Assembly (NCBI RefSeq): GCF_001421165.1
Contig: NZ_LMKB01000003.1
Span: 1-49,476 of the forward strand
DNA length: 49,476 bases
Source: Frigoribacterium sp. Leaf8
GTDB lineage: Bacteria > Actinomycetota > Actinomycetes > Actinomycetales > Microbacteriaceae
Reading direction: 5' to 3'
The notes beneath the pieces were generated by a model. The model searched no databases, was not told where the DNA came from, and saw only the letters and a program-made list of their open reading frames with translations. The position numbers were made by a program, and so were the translations under genes. Positions 29,679 through 37,846 of the stretch are shown piece after piece. Positions within the stretch are counted from its first letter, which is position 1; each line of letters begins with the position of its first letter.

Positions 29679-31939
29679 CGTGCGCTCACGCTCCACTCGC
29701 GCTGTTCGAGCTCGTCGTGGTGCACCGTGTCGTAGACGCCCGACAGCGACCGCGCCATGGCCTGGATCGTGAAGGACCGCTCGACGGTGTCGCGTGACCG
29801 GGCCGCGCGCGCCTCCGTCGTCTCGACCGAGGCCGCGGTGAGCGCCTCGCCCATCGCGAGGCGCAGGGCGTCGACGTCCCAGGTGCGGGTGAGCCAGCCG
29901 GTGTCGCCCTGGCGCACGTAGGTCGAGGGCCCGCCGCCCTGCGGCGCGACGACGAGCAGACCGGAGCCCATCGCCTCGAGCAGGGCGATGCCGAACTCTT
30001 CTTTCAGGCTGCCGCAGACGTAGACGCCGCGGGGCGCCGCGAGCCCGGGCAGGCCGAAGCGGGCCGCGGCGACCCACCGGGCGACCGTGTCGTTCGGCCG
30101 GTGGCCGGGCAACAGGAGTCCGGAGGCGCGGTGCCGGCTCGCGGGGACGATCGCGTCGATGAGGTCGAGCTGTTCGCGCTCGTCGGCGCTCGGGTGCTCG
30201 AGGTCGCCGCCGATCAGCAGGAGGTTCGCGCGGTCCCGCAGGGGTCCGTCGGCCCAGGCCTCGACGATCGTCGCCATGCCCTTGACCCGGTGCAGTCGTC
30301 CGACGCTGACCAGCAGCGGCAGACCGCGACGCTCGGGCGGCAGGGTCTCGAGCAGCGCGCCCAGCTCGGCGAGCGGCGGGGTCGCGGGCAGGCCCGCGGC
30401 GTGCTCGGCGGCCTCGGCGACCGAGCGGTCGACCACGCCGAGGTCGATGCCCTCGGGCACGATCGTGTGGCGCTCGGGGTGCGACGTGACGTCGATGCCG
30501 ACGAGCTCGCGCATGTCGCGCTCGAGCTCGGGCCGGGGGAACAGCACGGTGTGCGACGCGTTCGACGCGAGCTGCTGGACGAGCCGGGTGCGGAACCAGA
30601 AGTGCTCGACCTCGTCGACGTCGCCGAAGGTCTCGCGGGTCAGCGCGCCCGACAGGTCGAGCGACTGGATGACGGCGTGCGGGTCCGGTGCCACCGTGAA
30701 GACGACGGGGATGTCGAGCTCGCGGGCGACGTCGGCCGCCGCGAGGCTGCCCACGTCGGCCATCCGCAGGTGCAGCAGGTCGACGCCGCCCGCGGCGCGC
30801 AGCACCCGCCGGATGCCGCGCCGGGCCGCCACCCGCAGCGGCCACGCGGTCGCCGACGAGACGGGGTCGCTGAGCAGCGGCACGCGTCCGTAGACGTGTC
30901 CGGAGGCGCGGGTCGCCAGGTCGTGGACGCTCTCGACCGCAGCGTCCGCCGACCCGCGCGAGAGGGTGACCACCCGCTCGACGTGACGGTCGCCGAGGGC
31001 CTGCACCGCGCCTCCTGCGGGGAGCACGGCTCCGGCGGGGAGCACGCCGCCCGCGGCGAGCGCGTCGCCGAGCCGGACGAGCAGCGTCGCGATGCCGCCG
31101 TTGTCGCCGCTGCCGGCGTGGGTGAGGCCGGCGTCGATGTCGGCGTGCAGGAAGAGCTGCGCGATGGTGAGGCCGTCGCGCCCGGCGGGGTGGTCGCCGT
31201 CGGGTCCGTCCTCGACTCCGCGGTCGTGCACCCGGTGGCCGTCGGGCACCTCGTCCGGGGCGGAGAGGTCGATCGCGGACAGGCGCGCGACGTCGCCGAG
31301 GTAGCCGTCGTGGCGGGCGAGCTCGTGGACGACGGCGGCGACCGCCTGGTCGCCACGACGCTGGCCGAGGGCCGAGACGGCGGCGACGCGGACGTGCTCG
31401 TCCTCGCCCCGGTCGCGGGCGATCGTCAGCAGCGGGCGGGAGGTGATGCGGGCGCGCACGAGGCCCAGCGTCTCGACCAGGCGGTACCGGGCGTCGGGCT
31501 CGTGCACGCCGATCAGGGCGCCCTCGAGCGCGACGCCGACCACGGCGGGGGCGGCCGACGACCACTGCTCGAGCGTGCGCTGGGCGACCATGCCGGTGAA
31601 GCCCCCGGCGACGACGAGCCCGATCAGCCGACCGACCGTGTCGTAGCGGGGCAGCCGCTGGCTGAGCGCCGACGCGGCGTGCTCGCGGAGGAAGGTGCGG
31701 TCGCTCGACAGCAGGTCGCTCAGCACGACGTCGGCCTGCTCGTCGAAGACCTGCGCGAGGGCGTTCGTCGCCGCGATGGCGACGAGCTGGTCGGGGCTGC
31801 CGAGCGCGCCGCGCAGCACGCGGATCGTCCGGGCCCCGCCGGTGCGCGCGGCGTCGAGCGCGAGGTCGTCGGCGAGGCGCATCGAGTCGACCAGGCGGTC
31901 GGCCTCGTGGATCGCGTCGAGCGAGGTCTGGATGCCCAT
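29675..31939 (-). CDS. HEAT-repeat/GT4 fusion glycosyltransferase
   Basis: A 754-residue protein from the ATG at 31939, with GAGAGG 7 nt upstream. Residues 1-200 are helical HEAT-like repeats (LRGALGSPDQLVAIAATNALAQ, later VRVAAVSALGQRRGDQAVAAV). From about 245 a GT4 retaining glycosyltransferase follows: IAQLFLHADIDAGLTHAGSGDNGGIATLLVRLGDAL, IPVVFTVAPDPHAVI, SVGRLHRVKGM, and KEEFGIALLEAMGSGLLVVA with the E-x7-E catalytic pair. The fusion implies that the HEAT part recruits a partner or membrane complex. It is the first gene of an operon with the GT1 gene and divergent from the pyruvyl transferase. Three dispersed-motif copies lie inside the coding region. Confidence 0.87.
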   Translation of the reverse strand: MGIQTSLDAIHEADRLVDSMRLADDLALDAARTGGARTIRVLRGALGSPDQLVAIAATNALAQVFDEQADVVLSDLLSSDRTFLREHAASALSQRLPRYDTVGRLIGLVVAGGFTGMVAQRTLEQWSSAAPAVVGVALEGALIGVHEPDARYRLVETLGLVRARITSRPLLTIARDRGEDEHVRVAAVSALGQRRGDQAVAAVVHELARHDGYLGDVARLSAIDLSAPDEVPDGHRVHDRGVEDGPDGDHPAGRDGLTIAQLFLHADIDAGLTHAGSGDNGGIATLLVRLGDALAAGGVLPAGAVLPAGGAVQALGDRHVERVVTLSRGSADAAVESVHDLATRASGHVYGRVPLLSDPVSSATAWPLRVAARRGIRRVLRAAGGVDLLHLRMADVGSLAAADVARELDIPVVFTVAPDPHAVIQSLDLSGALTRETFGDVDEVEHFWFRTRLVQQLASNASHTVLFPRPELERDMRELVGIDVTSHPERHTIVPEGIDLGVVDRSVAEAAEHAAGLPATPPLAELGALLETLPPERRGLPLLVSVGRLHRVKGMATIVEAWADGPLRDRANLLLIGGDLEHPSADEREQLDLIDAIVPASRHRASGLLLPGHRPNDTVARWVAAARFGLPGLAAPRGVYVCGSLKEEFGIALLEAMGSGLLVVAPQGGGPSTYVRQGDTGWLTRTWDVDALRLAMGEALTAASVETTEARAARSRDTVERSFTIQAMARSLSGVYDTVHHDELEQREWSVSAR

Positions 31940-32128
31940 GGCGGTGCCTCTCGGGTGCGGCGGGGTGGTGGTGCGGTGCCCGGCCCGCGGAGCCCGGGGC
32001 CTGGTGGAGCCTATCGCCGCCCGGTGGCCGCCCGGTGGCCGCACGGTGTGCTCGGCGCCGCGGGGGTCCGGTACCGTCGTGGGCGGCATCGATCCCGCTG
32101 CCGAGTCCCGCAGCGAGAGGTCCCACCC

Positions 32129-33367
32129 GTGCGAATCGTCACCATCGGAGACGTCGGCGTGCTCGACGGCATGGTCCACATCGGCGACGAGGCGATGTTC
32201 CACGAGGCGACCGTGCAGCTGCGCGCCCGCGGCGCCACGATCACCGGCGTCTCGTCGAACCCGGCCGAGACCGCCGAGCGGTACGGCATCGACGCCGTGC
32301 CCGCGATCGGCTTCCACCCCGCGACGACCGGCGGCCGGCTCGGCCAGCGCGAGCGACGCGCCCGCGTGCTGTCGGCGATCGACGGAGGCGCGGGTCACCT
32401 CCCGCAGGACGACCCGGCCTGGCAGGTGGTCGAGGCCGTCCGCGAGGCCGACGGCGTGCTCGTCGCCGGCGGCGGCAACATGGCCTCGCTCTGGCCGATG
32501 CACGTCTACGAGCGGAACACGCTCGGGCTCATCGCCCGACGCTTCGACAAGCCGCTGGTCGTCAGCGGGCAGACCATCGGGCCGGTGCTCGAGGGCGAGG
32601 ACCGCGAGCTCGTCACCGAGCTGCTCGACGCCGCCGCACTCGTGGGCCTGCGCGAGGGCGCGTCTCTCGAGCTCGTGCGGTCGCTCGGCGTCGACCCGAC
32701 GACGACCGTGGGGACGGTGGACGACGCGAGCTTCCTCGGGTTCGAGGCCGCGCCTCCTGCCGGGGGTGCGGCGGGCGCGGCGTCCGTGGCGGGCGCGGCG
32801 GCGCCGTACCTCGCCGTCAGCCTGTCCGCGCACGTGGGCGACGCCGACCGGGGAGCCTTCGCCACGGCCGTCGCCCGACTGCTCGACCGGGTGGCGGGCG
32901 AGGCGGGGCTCGAGGTCGTGTTCCTCGCGCACTGGGGCTCGCTCGACCCGACCGAGGAGTGCGGCGACTCGCTGCTGCACCGGGCCGTGCTCGACCAGCT
33001 GACCGTGCCGGCGCGGGTCGAACCCACGACCGACTCCCCCGCGGCCGCCCGCTTCGCCCGCGGGGCGGCCCTCCACCTGACGAGCCGCTACCACCCGGCC
33101 GTGTTCGCCGTCGCGGGCGGCGTGCCGACGGTCGGGCTCGCGGTCGACGACTACACGACGATCAAGCTGACCGGGGCGCTCGGCAACTTCGGGCAGACGA
33201 GCGTCGTCTCGGCCGCGCAGCTGCTCGCGGGCGAGGCCGACGCGGTCGCGCTGGCGGCCTGGGCCGGACGCGACGCGGTGCGCTCGGCGTGGGCCGACCG
33301 CCTCGACGGGACCCGCGCGGCGTCGGCCGCCTGGTGGGACCGGGTCGCCGCCGCGCTGCGCGGCTGA
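32129..33367 (+). CDS. polysaccharide pyruvyl transferase
   Basis: 412 residues from the GTG at 32129, with GAGAGG 8 nt upstream and a TACCGT -10 box at 32072-32077. The domain has VRIVTIGDVGVLDGMVHIGDEAMFHEA, ADGVLVAGGGNMAS (Gly-rich turn), KPLVVSGQTIGPVL, and the late SRYHPAVFAVAGGVPTVGLAVDDYT motif of PF04230 proteins. It transfers enolpyruvate from PEP to form ketal-linked pyruvate on glycans such as wall polymers or exopolysaccharide. It is divergent from the HEAT-GT4/GT1 operon and most likely decorates the glycan those enzymes build. Two dispersed-motif copies lie within the gene. Confidence 0.9.
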   Translation: MRIVTIGDVGVLDGMVHIGDEAMFHEATVQLRARGATITGVSSNPAETAERYGIDAVPAIGFHPATTGGRLGQRERRARVLSAIDGGAGHLPQDDPAWQVVEAVREADGVLVAGGGNMASLWPMHVYERNTLGLIARRFDKPLVVSGQTIGPVLEGEDRELVTELLDAAALVGLREGASLELVRSLGVDPTTTVGTVDDASFLGFEAAPPAGGAAGAASVAGAAAPYLAVSLSAHVGDADRGAFATAVARLLDRVAGEAGLEVVFLAHWGSLDPTEECGDSLLHRAVLDQLTVPARVEPTTDSPAAARFARGAALHLTSRYHPAVFAVAGGVPTVGLAVDDYTTIKLTGALGNFGQTSVVSAAQLLAGEADAVALAAWAGRDAVRSAWADRLDGTRAASAAWWDRVAAALRG

Positions 33368-33503
33368 CGCGACCCGCCTCGCGCACCATCCGGCACAACC
33401 CGCGGTCCGCGACCCGCGCGCCGTCGGGCGCGACCCGCGTCGGGTGGCGACCCGCGCCTCCAGGGGGCTGCCCCGCGTCGCGCGCACGCCGCCGGGTGAC
33501 GGG

Positions 33504-33590
33504 CACCGCGCCAGGAGGTGGTCAAGGCGCAAGGACGTGGTCACGGCGCCAGGTTTTCCCGTGGCGCGGTGTCCACCTCCTGGCGTGGTG
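33504..33590. repeat. long imperfect hairpin in the pyruvyl transferase/AraC gap
   Basis: CACCGCGCCAGGAGGTGG (33504-33521) pairs with 33573-33590 with one mismatch, enclosing the pair GCGCCA/TGGCGC and a repeated GTGGTCAnGGCGC word. It lies in the 386-base convergent gap 33368-33753, which also holds many CGACCCGCG words and two dispersed-motif copies. No gene is seen in the gap. Confidence 0.55.
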
Positions 33591-33620
33591 GCTGGCGGGC
33601 TGGTCGCGCCACGCCCCATC

Positions 33621-33680
33621 CCGCCATGAAGTAAACAGTCCGCCACACAAAGACGTGGCGGACTGTTTACATCGTGGCGG
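33621..33680. repeat. 60-bp palindromic element, class D
   Basis: Outer stem CCGCCA/TGGCGG (6 bp), 4-nt internal loops, inner stem GTAAACAGTCCGCCAC and its inverse (16 bp, unusually AT-rich at the base), 8-nt loop: exactly 60 bases. No second copy is in the window. It may double as a terminator between convergent genes. Confidence 0.75.
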
Positions 33681-33753
33681 CGTGCCCGGCTGGCGGGACG
33701 TCCGAGGAGGCGCGGCGCGGCCTGCTCGCGCCGGCGCGGCTGACCGCCCGGGC

Positions 33754-34713
33754 TCAGCGCTGCAGCGTCGCGCTGGGGTACTCGCCGAAGCGTCCGACGT
33801 ACGACGCCGTGAAGCGGCTCAGGTGGGTGAAGCCCCAGCGCTGGGCGACGGCGCCGACGGTGGCCTCGCCCGGGGCGAGCTCGATCAGCTCGGCCCGCAC
33901 GTGGTCGAGGCGGATGGTGCGCAGGTACTCGGTGGGCGTCACGCCGAGCTGTCGACTGAAGGCCTGCTGCAGCCCTCGCGGCGTCAGGTGCACGGACTCG
34001 GCCAGCTGGGTCATGTTGACCGGCAGGTGCGAGTGCGTGTGCAGGTACTCGACCGCCTCGCGCAGCCGGGCGTTGCGCGGCACGAGCAGGGCGGGCGGCA
34101 GGTCGATCGACCGGTGCGAGAACGTGTCGAGCAGGGCGAACGCCGACTCGCGCTTGAGCTCGGAGCGCAGCAGCTCGGTCGACTCGCCGCCGAGGATGGT
34201 CTTCGCGGCGTTGGTGATGGTGGACTGCCAACGACGCAGGTTCGCCAGGTCGGGCACGGCCGTGTGGTCGAACTGCAACGGCCCGGCGAGGGCCCCTTCG
34301 TGCTCGGCGGCCATGCGCTCGAGGTAGGCGGCGTCGAAGTGCACCAGGTTCTGGCGGTACTCGCGCACCTCGAACTCGAAGGCCTTGCCGGTCGGGAACA
34401 TCAGCGGGCGGCCGATCTCGAACGCGGCCTCTTCGGCACCCACGTCGACCCGGCCCTCACCCGCGGTGATCCAGGCGACGACGTACTCGCGCTCGGGCTG
34501 GATGGCCCCGCGGATGTCCCCGAGGAACATCGCCGACCGCAGGGTCATGTCCTCGTCGCCCGCCGTCGTGTAGCGGTAGGCGAACGTCTCTTGCCGGGTG
34601 TCGGTGCGGAACCCGGCGCCGTTGTAGGTGTCCTCGAACAGGGCGCGCGCTTGGTCCATGTCGCGGCCGCCCATCTCGGAACGCACCGGGGGCAGGGTCT
34701 GTTCGGGTTCCAT
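33754..34713 (-). CDS. AraC family transcriptional regulator
   Basis: A 319-residue regulator from the ATG at 34713. The N-terminal part is a cupin-type ligand-binding domain (YVVAWITAGEGRVDVGAEEAAFEIGRPLMFPTG, then FEFEVREYRQNLVHFD). The C-terminal ~100 residues have two helix-turn-helix units: LHTHSHLPVNMTQLAESVHLTPRGLQQAFSRQLGVTPTEYLRTIRL and GAVAQRWGFTHLSRFTASYVGRFGEYPS. This is the activator-type AraC fold. The target is unknown; the next gene on the same strand is upstream and uncharacterised. Confidence 0.92.
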   Translation of the reverse strand: MEPEQTLPPVRSEMGGRDMDQARALFEDTYNGAGFRTDTRQETFAYRYTTAGDEDMTLRSAMFLGDIRGAIQPEREYVVAWITAGEGRVDVGAEEAAFEIGRPLMFPTGKAFEFEVREYRQNLVHFDAAYLERMAAEHEGALAGPLQFDHTAVPDLANLRRWQSTITNAAKTILGGESTELLRSELKRESAFALLDTFSHRSIDLPPALLVPRNARLREAVEYLHTHSHLPVNMTQLAESVHLTPRGLQQAFSRQLGVTPTEYLRTIRLDHVRAELIELAPGEATVGAVAQRWGFTHLSRFTASYVGRFGEYPSATLQR

Positions 34714-34798
34714 CACAGTGATCCTGCCATGACCGGGCCCCTGAAAGAACGTCCTGACCGGGCCGAAGCCCCGAAGCGGGGGCGGAGGTGCGCGGGGC

Positions 34799-35257
34799 TC
34801 ACGCGCCGGCGGGGCTCGTCGCCGGGCCGAAGGCCTTCGTGAACGCCGCCTTGAGCACGGCCTTGAAGCCCGTCGGCAGCCGCGTGCGGTGCAGCACGTC
34901 GGCCTCGACGACCAGCGCGAAGAACGTCTCGCCCTCGACCAGCCACCAGGCCCGCACCGTCTCGGTCGAGAACACGGCCTCGCCGTCGGGCTCGTCGGGG
35001 CTCTCGACGATGACGCGGTCCTCGTAGAGGGCCACCGCACCGTGTTCGCCGTTCATGGACGCCGAGCACTCGAAGACCAGGTCGGGGTCGAGCGGGGGCG
35101 CGAAGTCGCCGAAGAAGAGGTCGGCCGCCGCCGTGCGGGTCGCGTCGCCGATCTCGCCGAAGTCGCTGGCGACGTTGAAGTCGCCGAACGCCGCGTCGGA
35201 GGCGCCGGGAGCGTCGACCTCGGGGGCGCGGCGCGACATGTCGCTCTCTGCGTCCAC
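34799..35257 (-). CDS. hypothetical acidic protein
   Basis: A 152-residue protein of no recognised family. The start is either the GTG at 35257 or the ATG at 35239, which has a GAGAG 4 nt upstream. The N-terminal 50 residues are acidic and Ala/Gly-rich. The remainder looks like an alternating strand domain (MNGEHGAVALYEDRVIVES, AVFSTETVRAWWLVEGETFFALVVEADVLHR) ending with a Lys-containing helix (GFKAVLKAAFTKAFG). No signal, membrane or metal motif. Bases 35258-35424 show no gene. Confidence 0.65.
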   Translation of the reverse strand: MDAESDMSRRAPEVDAPGASDAAFGDFNVASDFGEIGDATRTAAADLFFGDFAPPLDPDLVFECSASMNGEHGAVALYEDRVIVESPDEPDGEAVFSTETVRAWWLVEGETFFALVVEADVLHRTRLPTGFKAVLKAAFTKAFGPATSPAGA

Positions 35258-35424
35258 TGGTTTCTCGACTCTCGTCCCGATCCGGTGCGTACCTTCTCAC
35301 CGCCGTGCATCTTCTGCACCGGCTCCATTAGAGCGCCTAGCTACTGTGAGTCGCATCCGGGGGCGACCACAGTTCGGTTTGTGGCCATGTCGAGCGGAAC
35401 CGCAGGAGGCGCGGCCGGCGACGG

Positions 35425-35979
35425 TCAGGAGGCGCGCGTGATGCGGTCCACGGCCTCGCGGGTCAGCGCACGACTCGGCGGGGACGGGTCGAGGGCACGG
35501 TGGATCGAGAGCCCCTCGATCAGGGCGTCGACCTGGCGGGCGGTGTCCGGGTCGAAGTGGCGCTCGAGCTCGACCCGGCTGCGGCGCATCCACTCGCGGG
35601 TGATCTCGCGGAACCTCGGCTCCCGCGCGGCCAGCGTGTAGAGCTCGTAGCTGAGCACCTGGTCGCGGACCGCGGCAGGGCCGGTCAGGTCGTCGTGGAC
35701 CAACGCGACCACCGCCTCCTTGGCGTCGTCGCGAGTGGTCGCGGCACCGAGCCGGCTCTCGAACCGCACGATGATCGTCTCGGCGAAGCGCGAGAACGCC
35801 TCGTACAGCAGTTCGTCCATGCCGTCGAAGTGGTACGTCATCGAGCCGAGGGGCACGTCGGCGCGCGCCGCGATCTTGCGGTGCGAGGCGCCGGCGACGC
35901 CGACCTCGGCCACGACGTCGAGCGCCACGTCGATGAGGCGGTCACGACGGTCGGGCTCGGTACGGCGAACGGCGCCCAC
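35425..35979 (-). CDS. TetR family regulator of the acetyltransferase/MFS locus
   Basis: A 184-residue TetR repressor. The DNA-binding domain is RRDRLIDVALDVVAEVGVAGASHRKIAARADVPLGSMTYHFDGMDELL; the rest is a helical ligand domain. It starts 2 bases after the acetyltransferase stop, so the two are co-transcribed from the divergent promoter region at 36567-36612. That region and the gap before the second MFS gene carry the same palindrome (GTACGAACGTACA core), making autoregulation and MFS control likely. The C-terminus (TRAS) is encoded by a one-mismatch dispersed motif. Confidence 0.9.
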   Translation of the reverse strand: MGAVRRTEPDRRDRLIDVALDVVAEVGVAGASHRKIAARADVPLGSMTYHFDGMDELLYEAFSRFAETIIVRFESRLGAATTRDDAKEAVVALVHDDLTGPAAVRDQVLSYELYTLAAREPRFREITREWMRRSRVELERHFDPDTARQVDALIEGLSIHRALDPSPPSRALTREAVDRITRAS

Positions 35980-35981
35980 GA

Positions 35982-36566
35982 CTAGATGCTCCTCAGCACG
36001 CGGGCCGGATTGCCGACCGCGACCACGTTCGCCGGGACGTCCTTCGTCACCACCGCCCCGGCGCCGATCACGCTGTTCTCGCCGATCGTCACCCCGGGCA
36101 GCACGATCACGCCGCCGCCGAGCCAGACGTTGTCGCCGATCGTGATCGGCTTCGCGGCCTCGAGCTTGTCGCGACGGGGCTGCGGCTCGACCGGGTGCGT
36201 CGGGGTCAGCAGCTGGACGTTCGGGCCGATCTGGCAGTCGGCCCCGATCGTGATCGGGGCCACGTCGAGCGCCGTCAGGCCGTAGTTGACGAACGTGCCG
36301 GCCCCGATGGTGATGGAGCTGCCGTAGTCGACGTACACCGGGGGCCGGACGTGGGCCGTCTCGTGCAGGCTGCCGAACAGCTCGCGCGCGACGGCCTGCG
36401 CGGCGTCGACGTCGTCGGCGAAGACCGCGGCGAAGCGCGCCTGCAAGGTGATCGCCCGCTGCTGCTGCGCCGCGATCTCGGGGTCGTCCGCGATGTAGAG
36501 GTCGCCCGCGAGCATCCGCTCATGGTTCGTGCGCGGGTCGCCGGCGAAGTGGTCGGTGGTGGTCAT
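35982..36566 (-). CDS. maltose/galactoside O-acetyltransferase-type acyltransferase
   Basis: A 194-residue left-handed beta-helix acetyltransferase. The N-terminal helical cap (MLAGDLYIADDPEIAAQQQRA) is the Mac domain. Hexapeptide repeats follow (ITIGAGTFVNYG, ITIGADCQIGPNV, ITIGDNVWLGGGVIVLPG, IGENSVIGAGAVVTKDVP). The catalytic His lies in LLTPTHPVE. It transfers acetyl from acetyl-CoA to sugars; with MFS exporters nearby this may be a detoxification pair. A TAGGGT box 7 nt before the ATG indicates a leaderless operon with the TetR gene. Confidence 0.9.
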   Translation of the reverse strand: MTTTDHFAGDPRTNHERMLAGDLYIADDPEIAAQQQRAITLQARFAAVFADDVDAAQAVARELFGSLHETAHVRPPVYVDYGSSITIGAGTFVNYGLTALDVAPITIGADCQIGPNVQLLTPTHPVEPQPRRDKLEAAKPITIGDNVWLGGGVIVLPGVTIGENSVIGAGAVVTKDVPANVVAVGNPARVLRSI

Positions 36567-36588
36567 GCACGACACCCTAGACGACGAG

Positions 36589-36602
36589 CGTACGAACGTA
36601 CA
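36589..36602. promoter_or_regulatory. TetR operator, divergent acetyltransferase/MFS promoter
   Basis: CGTACGAACGTACA lies between the leaderless -10 box of the acetyltransferase-TetR operon and the start of the first MFS gene. It shares 13 of 14 positions with the inverse of the site at 37831-37844. Confidence 0.6.
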
Positions 36603-36612
36603 CACTGGACCC

Positions 36613-37830
36613 ATGACCAACCGACCGCCGTTCAGCCCCGAGCTCGCCCGACGCCGTGCGGCGGTGTTCGCGTTCATGGCGGTCGTCGGCGTCTCGCTCG
36701 CCTCGTGGGTCGTGCGGACCCCGGCCATCCGCGACCTGCTGCAGGCGTCGACGGGCGAGATGGGCCTCGTGATCTTCGGCCTGTCCGTCGGGTCGATGGG
36801 CGGCATCGTGTCGTCCGCCCCGATCGTCCGGCGGCACGGAGCCCATCGCGCCGTGGCGATCGGCGGCAGCTCCTTGGTCGCCGGCGTGGCCCTGGTCGGC
36901 GTGGCCGCCTCGCTCTCGATCACCCCCGGCGTCTTCGTGGGCCTCGCCCTGGTCGGGGCAGGGGTCGGCCTGGCCGAGATCGCCGTCAACATCGAGGGCG
37001 CCGCCATCGAGACCGCCTCCGGCCGGTCGGTGCTGCCCGTGCTGCACGGCTGCTTCAGCCTCGGCACGGTCGCGGGGGCCGGCCTCGGCATCCTGCTGAC
37101 GGCGACGCACGTCCCCGTCCAGTGGCACCTGCTCGGGGTCGCTCTCGCGGGTGGCGCCGCACTGGCCTGGGCGGTGCCGATCGTGCCGCGCTCGACCGGA
37201 CGCTCCGACGAGCGGGCCGAGCGCGCCTCCGGGGTGCGGGCCCGGCTCGCCGGGTCGCTCGCGGTCTGGCGCGACCGCCGGCTCGTGCTGCTCGGCCTGA
37301 TCGTGCTCGCGCTCGCCCTGGCCGAGGGGTCGGCCAACGACTGGCTGCCGCTGCTCTTCGTCGACGGGCACGGGGTCTCGGCGACCGCCGGCACGGTCGT
37401 CTTCACGGCGTTCGCGGCGGCGATGACGGTCGGCCGCTTCCTCGGCGAACCGCTGCTCGCCCGCTTCGGGCACGCCACCGTGCTGCGCGCCAGCGCACTC
37501 GTCTCGGCGGTCGGCATCGCCCTCGTCGTGTTCTCGGACTCTGTCGTCGTCGCCGGCGTCGCCGTCGTGCTGTGGGGACTGGGTGCCGCCCTGGGCTTCC
37601 CGGTGACCGTCTCGGCCGCGGCCGACGGCGACGACCCGACGACGGCGGTCGGAGCCGTCGCGACGATGGCCTACGTGGCGTTCCTGGTCGGGCCGCCGCT
37701 GCTCGGCTTCGTCGGCGAGCACGTGGGCCTGCGCAGCGCGATGATCGTCGTGCTGGTGGTGGTCGCGGGCGCCTCGCTGATCACCTCGGCGGCGCGTCCC
37801 CGCGAGCGGTCCGCCGCCGCCCGACCTTAG
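36613..37830 (+). CDS. MFS transporter 1
   Basis: A 405-residue major facilitator with about 12 membrane helices; the start is the ATG at 36613 (MTNRPPFSPELARRR). Features include LASWVVRTPAIRDLLQASTGEMGLVIFGLSVGSM, a central Arg-rich loop (RSTGRSDERAERASGVRARL) and a late VTVSAAADGDDPTTAV loop. It resembles the YbjJ/FucP-like sugar or drug exporter branch. Its promoter overlaps the TetR operator at 36589-36602. The next gene is a second, more diverged MFS protein. Confidence 0.88.
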   Translation: MTNRPPFSPELARRRAAVFAFMAVVGVSLASWVVRTPAIRDLLQASTGEMGLVIFGLSVGSMGGIVSSAPIVRRHGAHRAVAIGGSSLVAGVALVGVAASLSITPGVFVGLALVGAGVGLAEIAVNIEGAAIETASGRSVLPVLHGCFSLGTVAGAGLGILLTATHVPVQWHLLGVALAGGAALAWAVPIVPRSTGRSDERAERASGVRARLAGSLAVWRDRRLVLLGLIVLALALAEGSANDWLPLLFVDGHGVSATAGTVVFTAFAAAMTVGRFLGEPLLARFGHATVLRASALVSAVGIALVVFSDSVVVAGVAVVLWGLGAALGFPVTVSAAADGDDPTTAVGAVATMAYVAFLVGPPLLGFVGEHVGLRSAMIVVLVVVAGASLITSAARPRERSAAARP

Positions 37831-37844
37831 TGTACGTTCGTACA
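37831..37844. promoter_or_regulatory. TetR operator before the second MFS gene
   Basis: TGTACGTTCGTACA (perfect TGTACG/CGTACA arms, TT centre) begins directly after the stop of MFS 1 and contains a TACGTT -10-like hexamer 8 nt before the ATG of MFS 2. Confidence 0.6.
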
Positions 37845-37846
37845 CC

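Noticed and set aside
28122-32126. Very long minus-strand open frame (about 1,334 codons) across the glycosyltransferase and the HEAT-GT4 region
   Set aside because: Only the last 519 codons, from the ATG at 29678, look like a protein. The upstream part is an Arg/Ala/Pro-rich shadow of the real HEAT-GT4 gene in another frame.
30101-33367. 1,088-codon plus-strand frame
   Set aside because: The first two thirds are antisense to the HEAT-GT4 gene and low-complexity. The pyruvyl transferase starts at GTG 32129 with its own ribosome binding site.
29675-34231. 1,518-codon minus-strand frame that would join the HEAT-GT4 protein to sequence antisense to the pyruvyl transferase
   Set aside because: The natural start with a ribosome binding site is at 31939. 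The extension is antisense to a clear plus-strand gene.
34720-34798. Repeated TGACCGGGCC near the AraC start as an operator
   Set aside because: The two copies are direct repeats of a short GC-rich word, without symmetry or promoter alignment. Probably chance or slippage.
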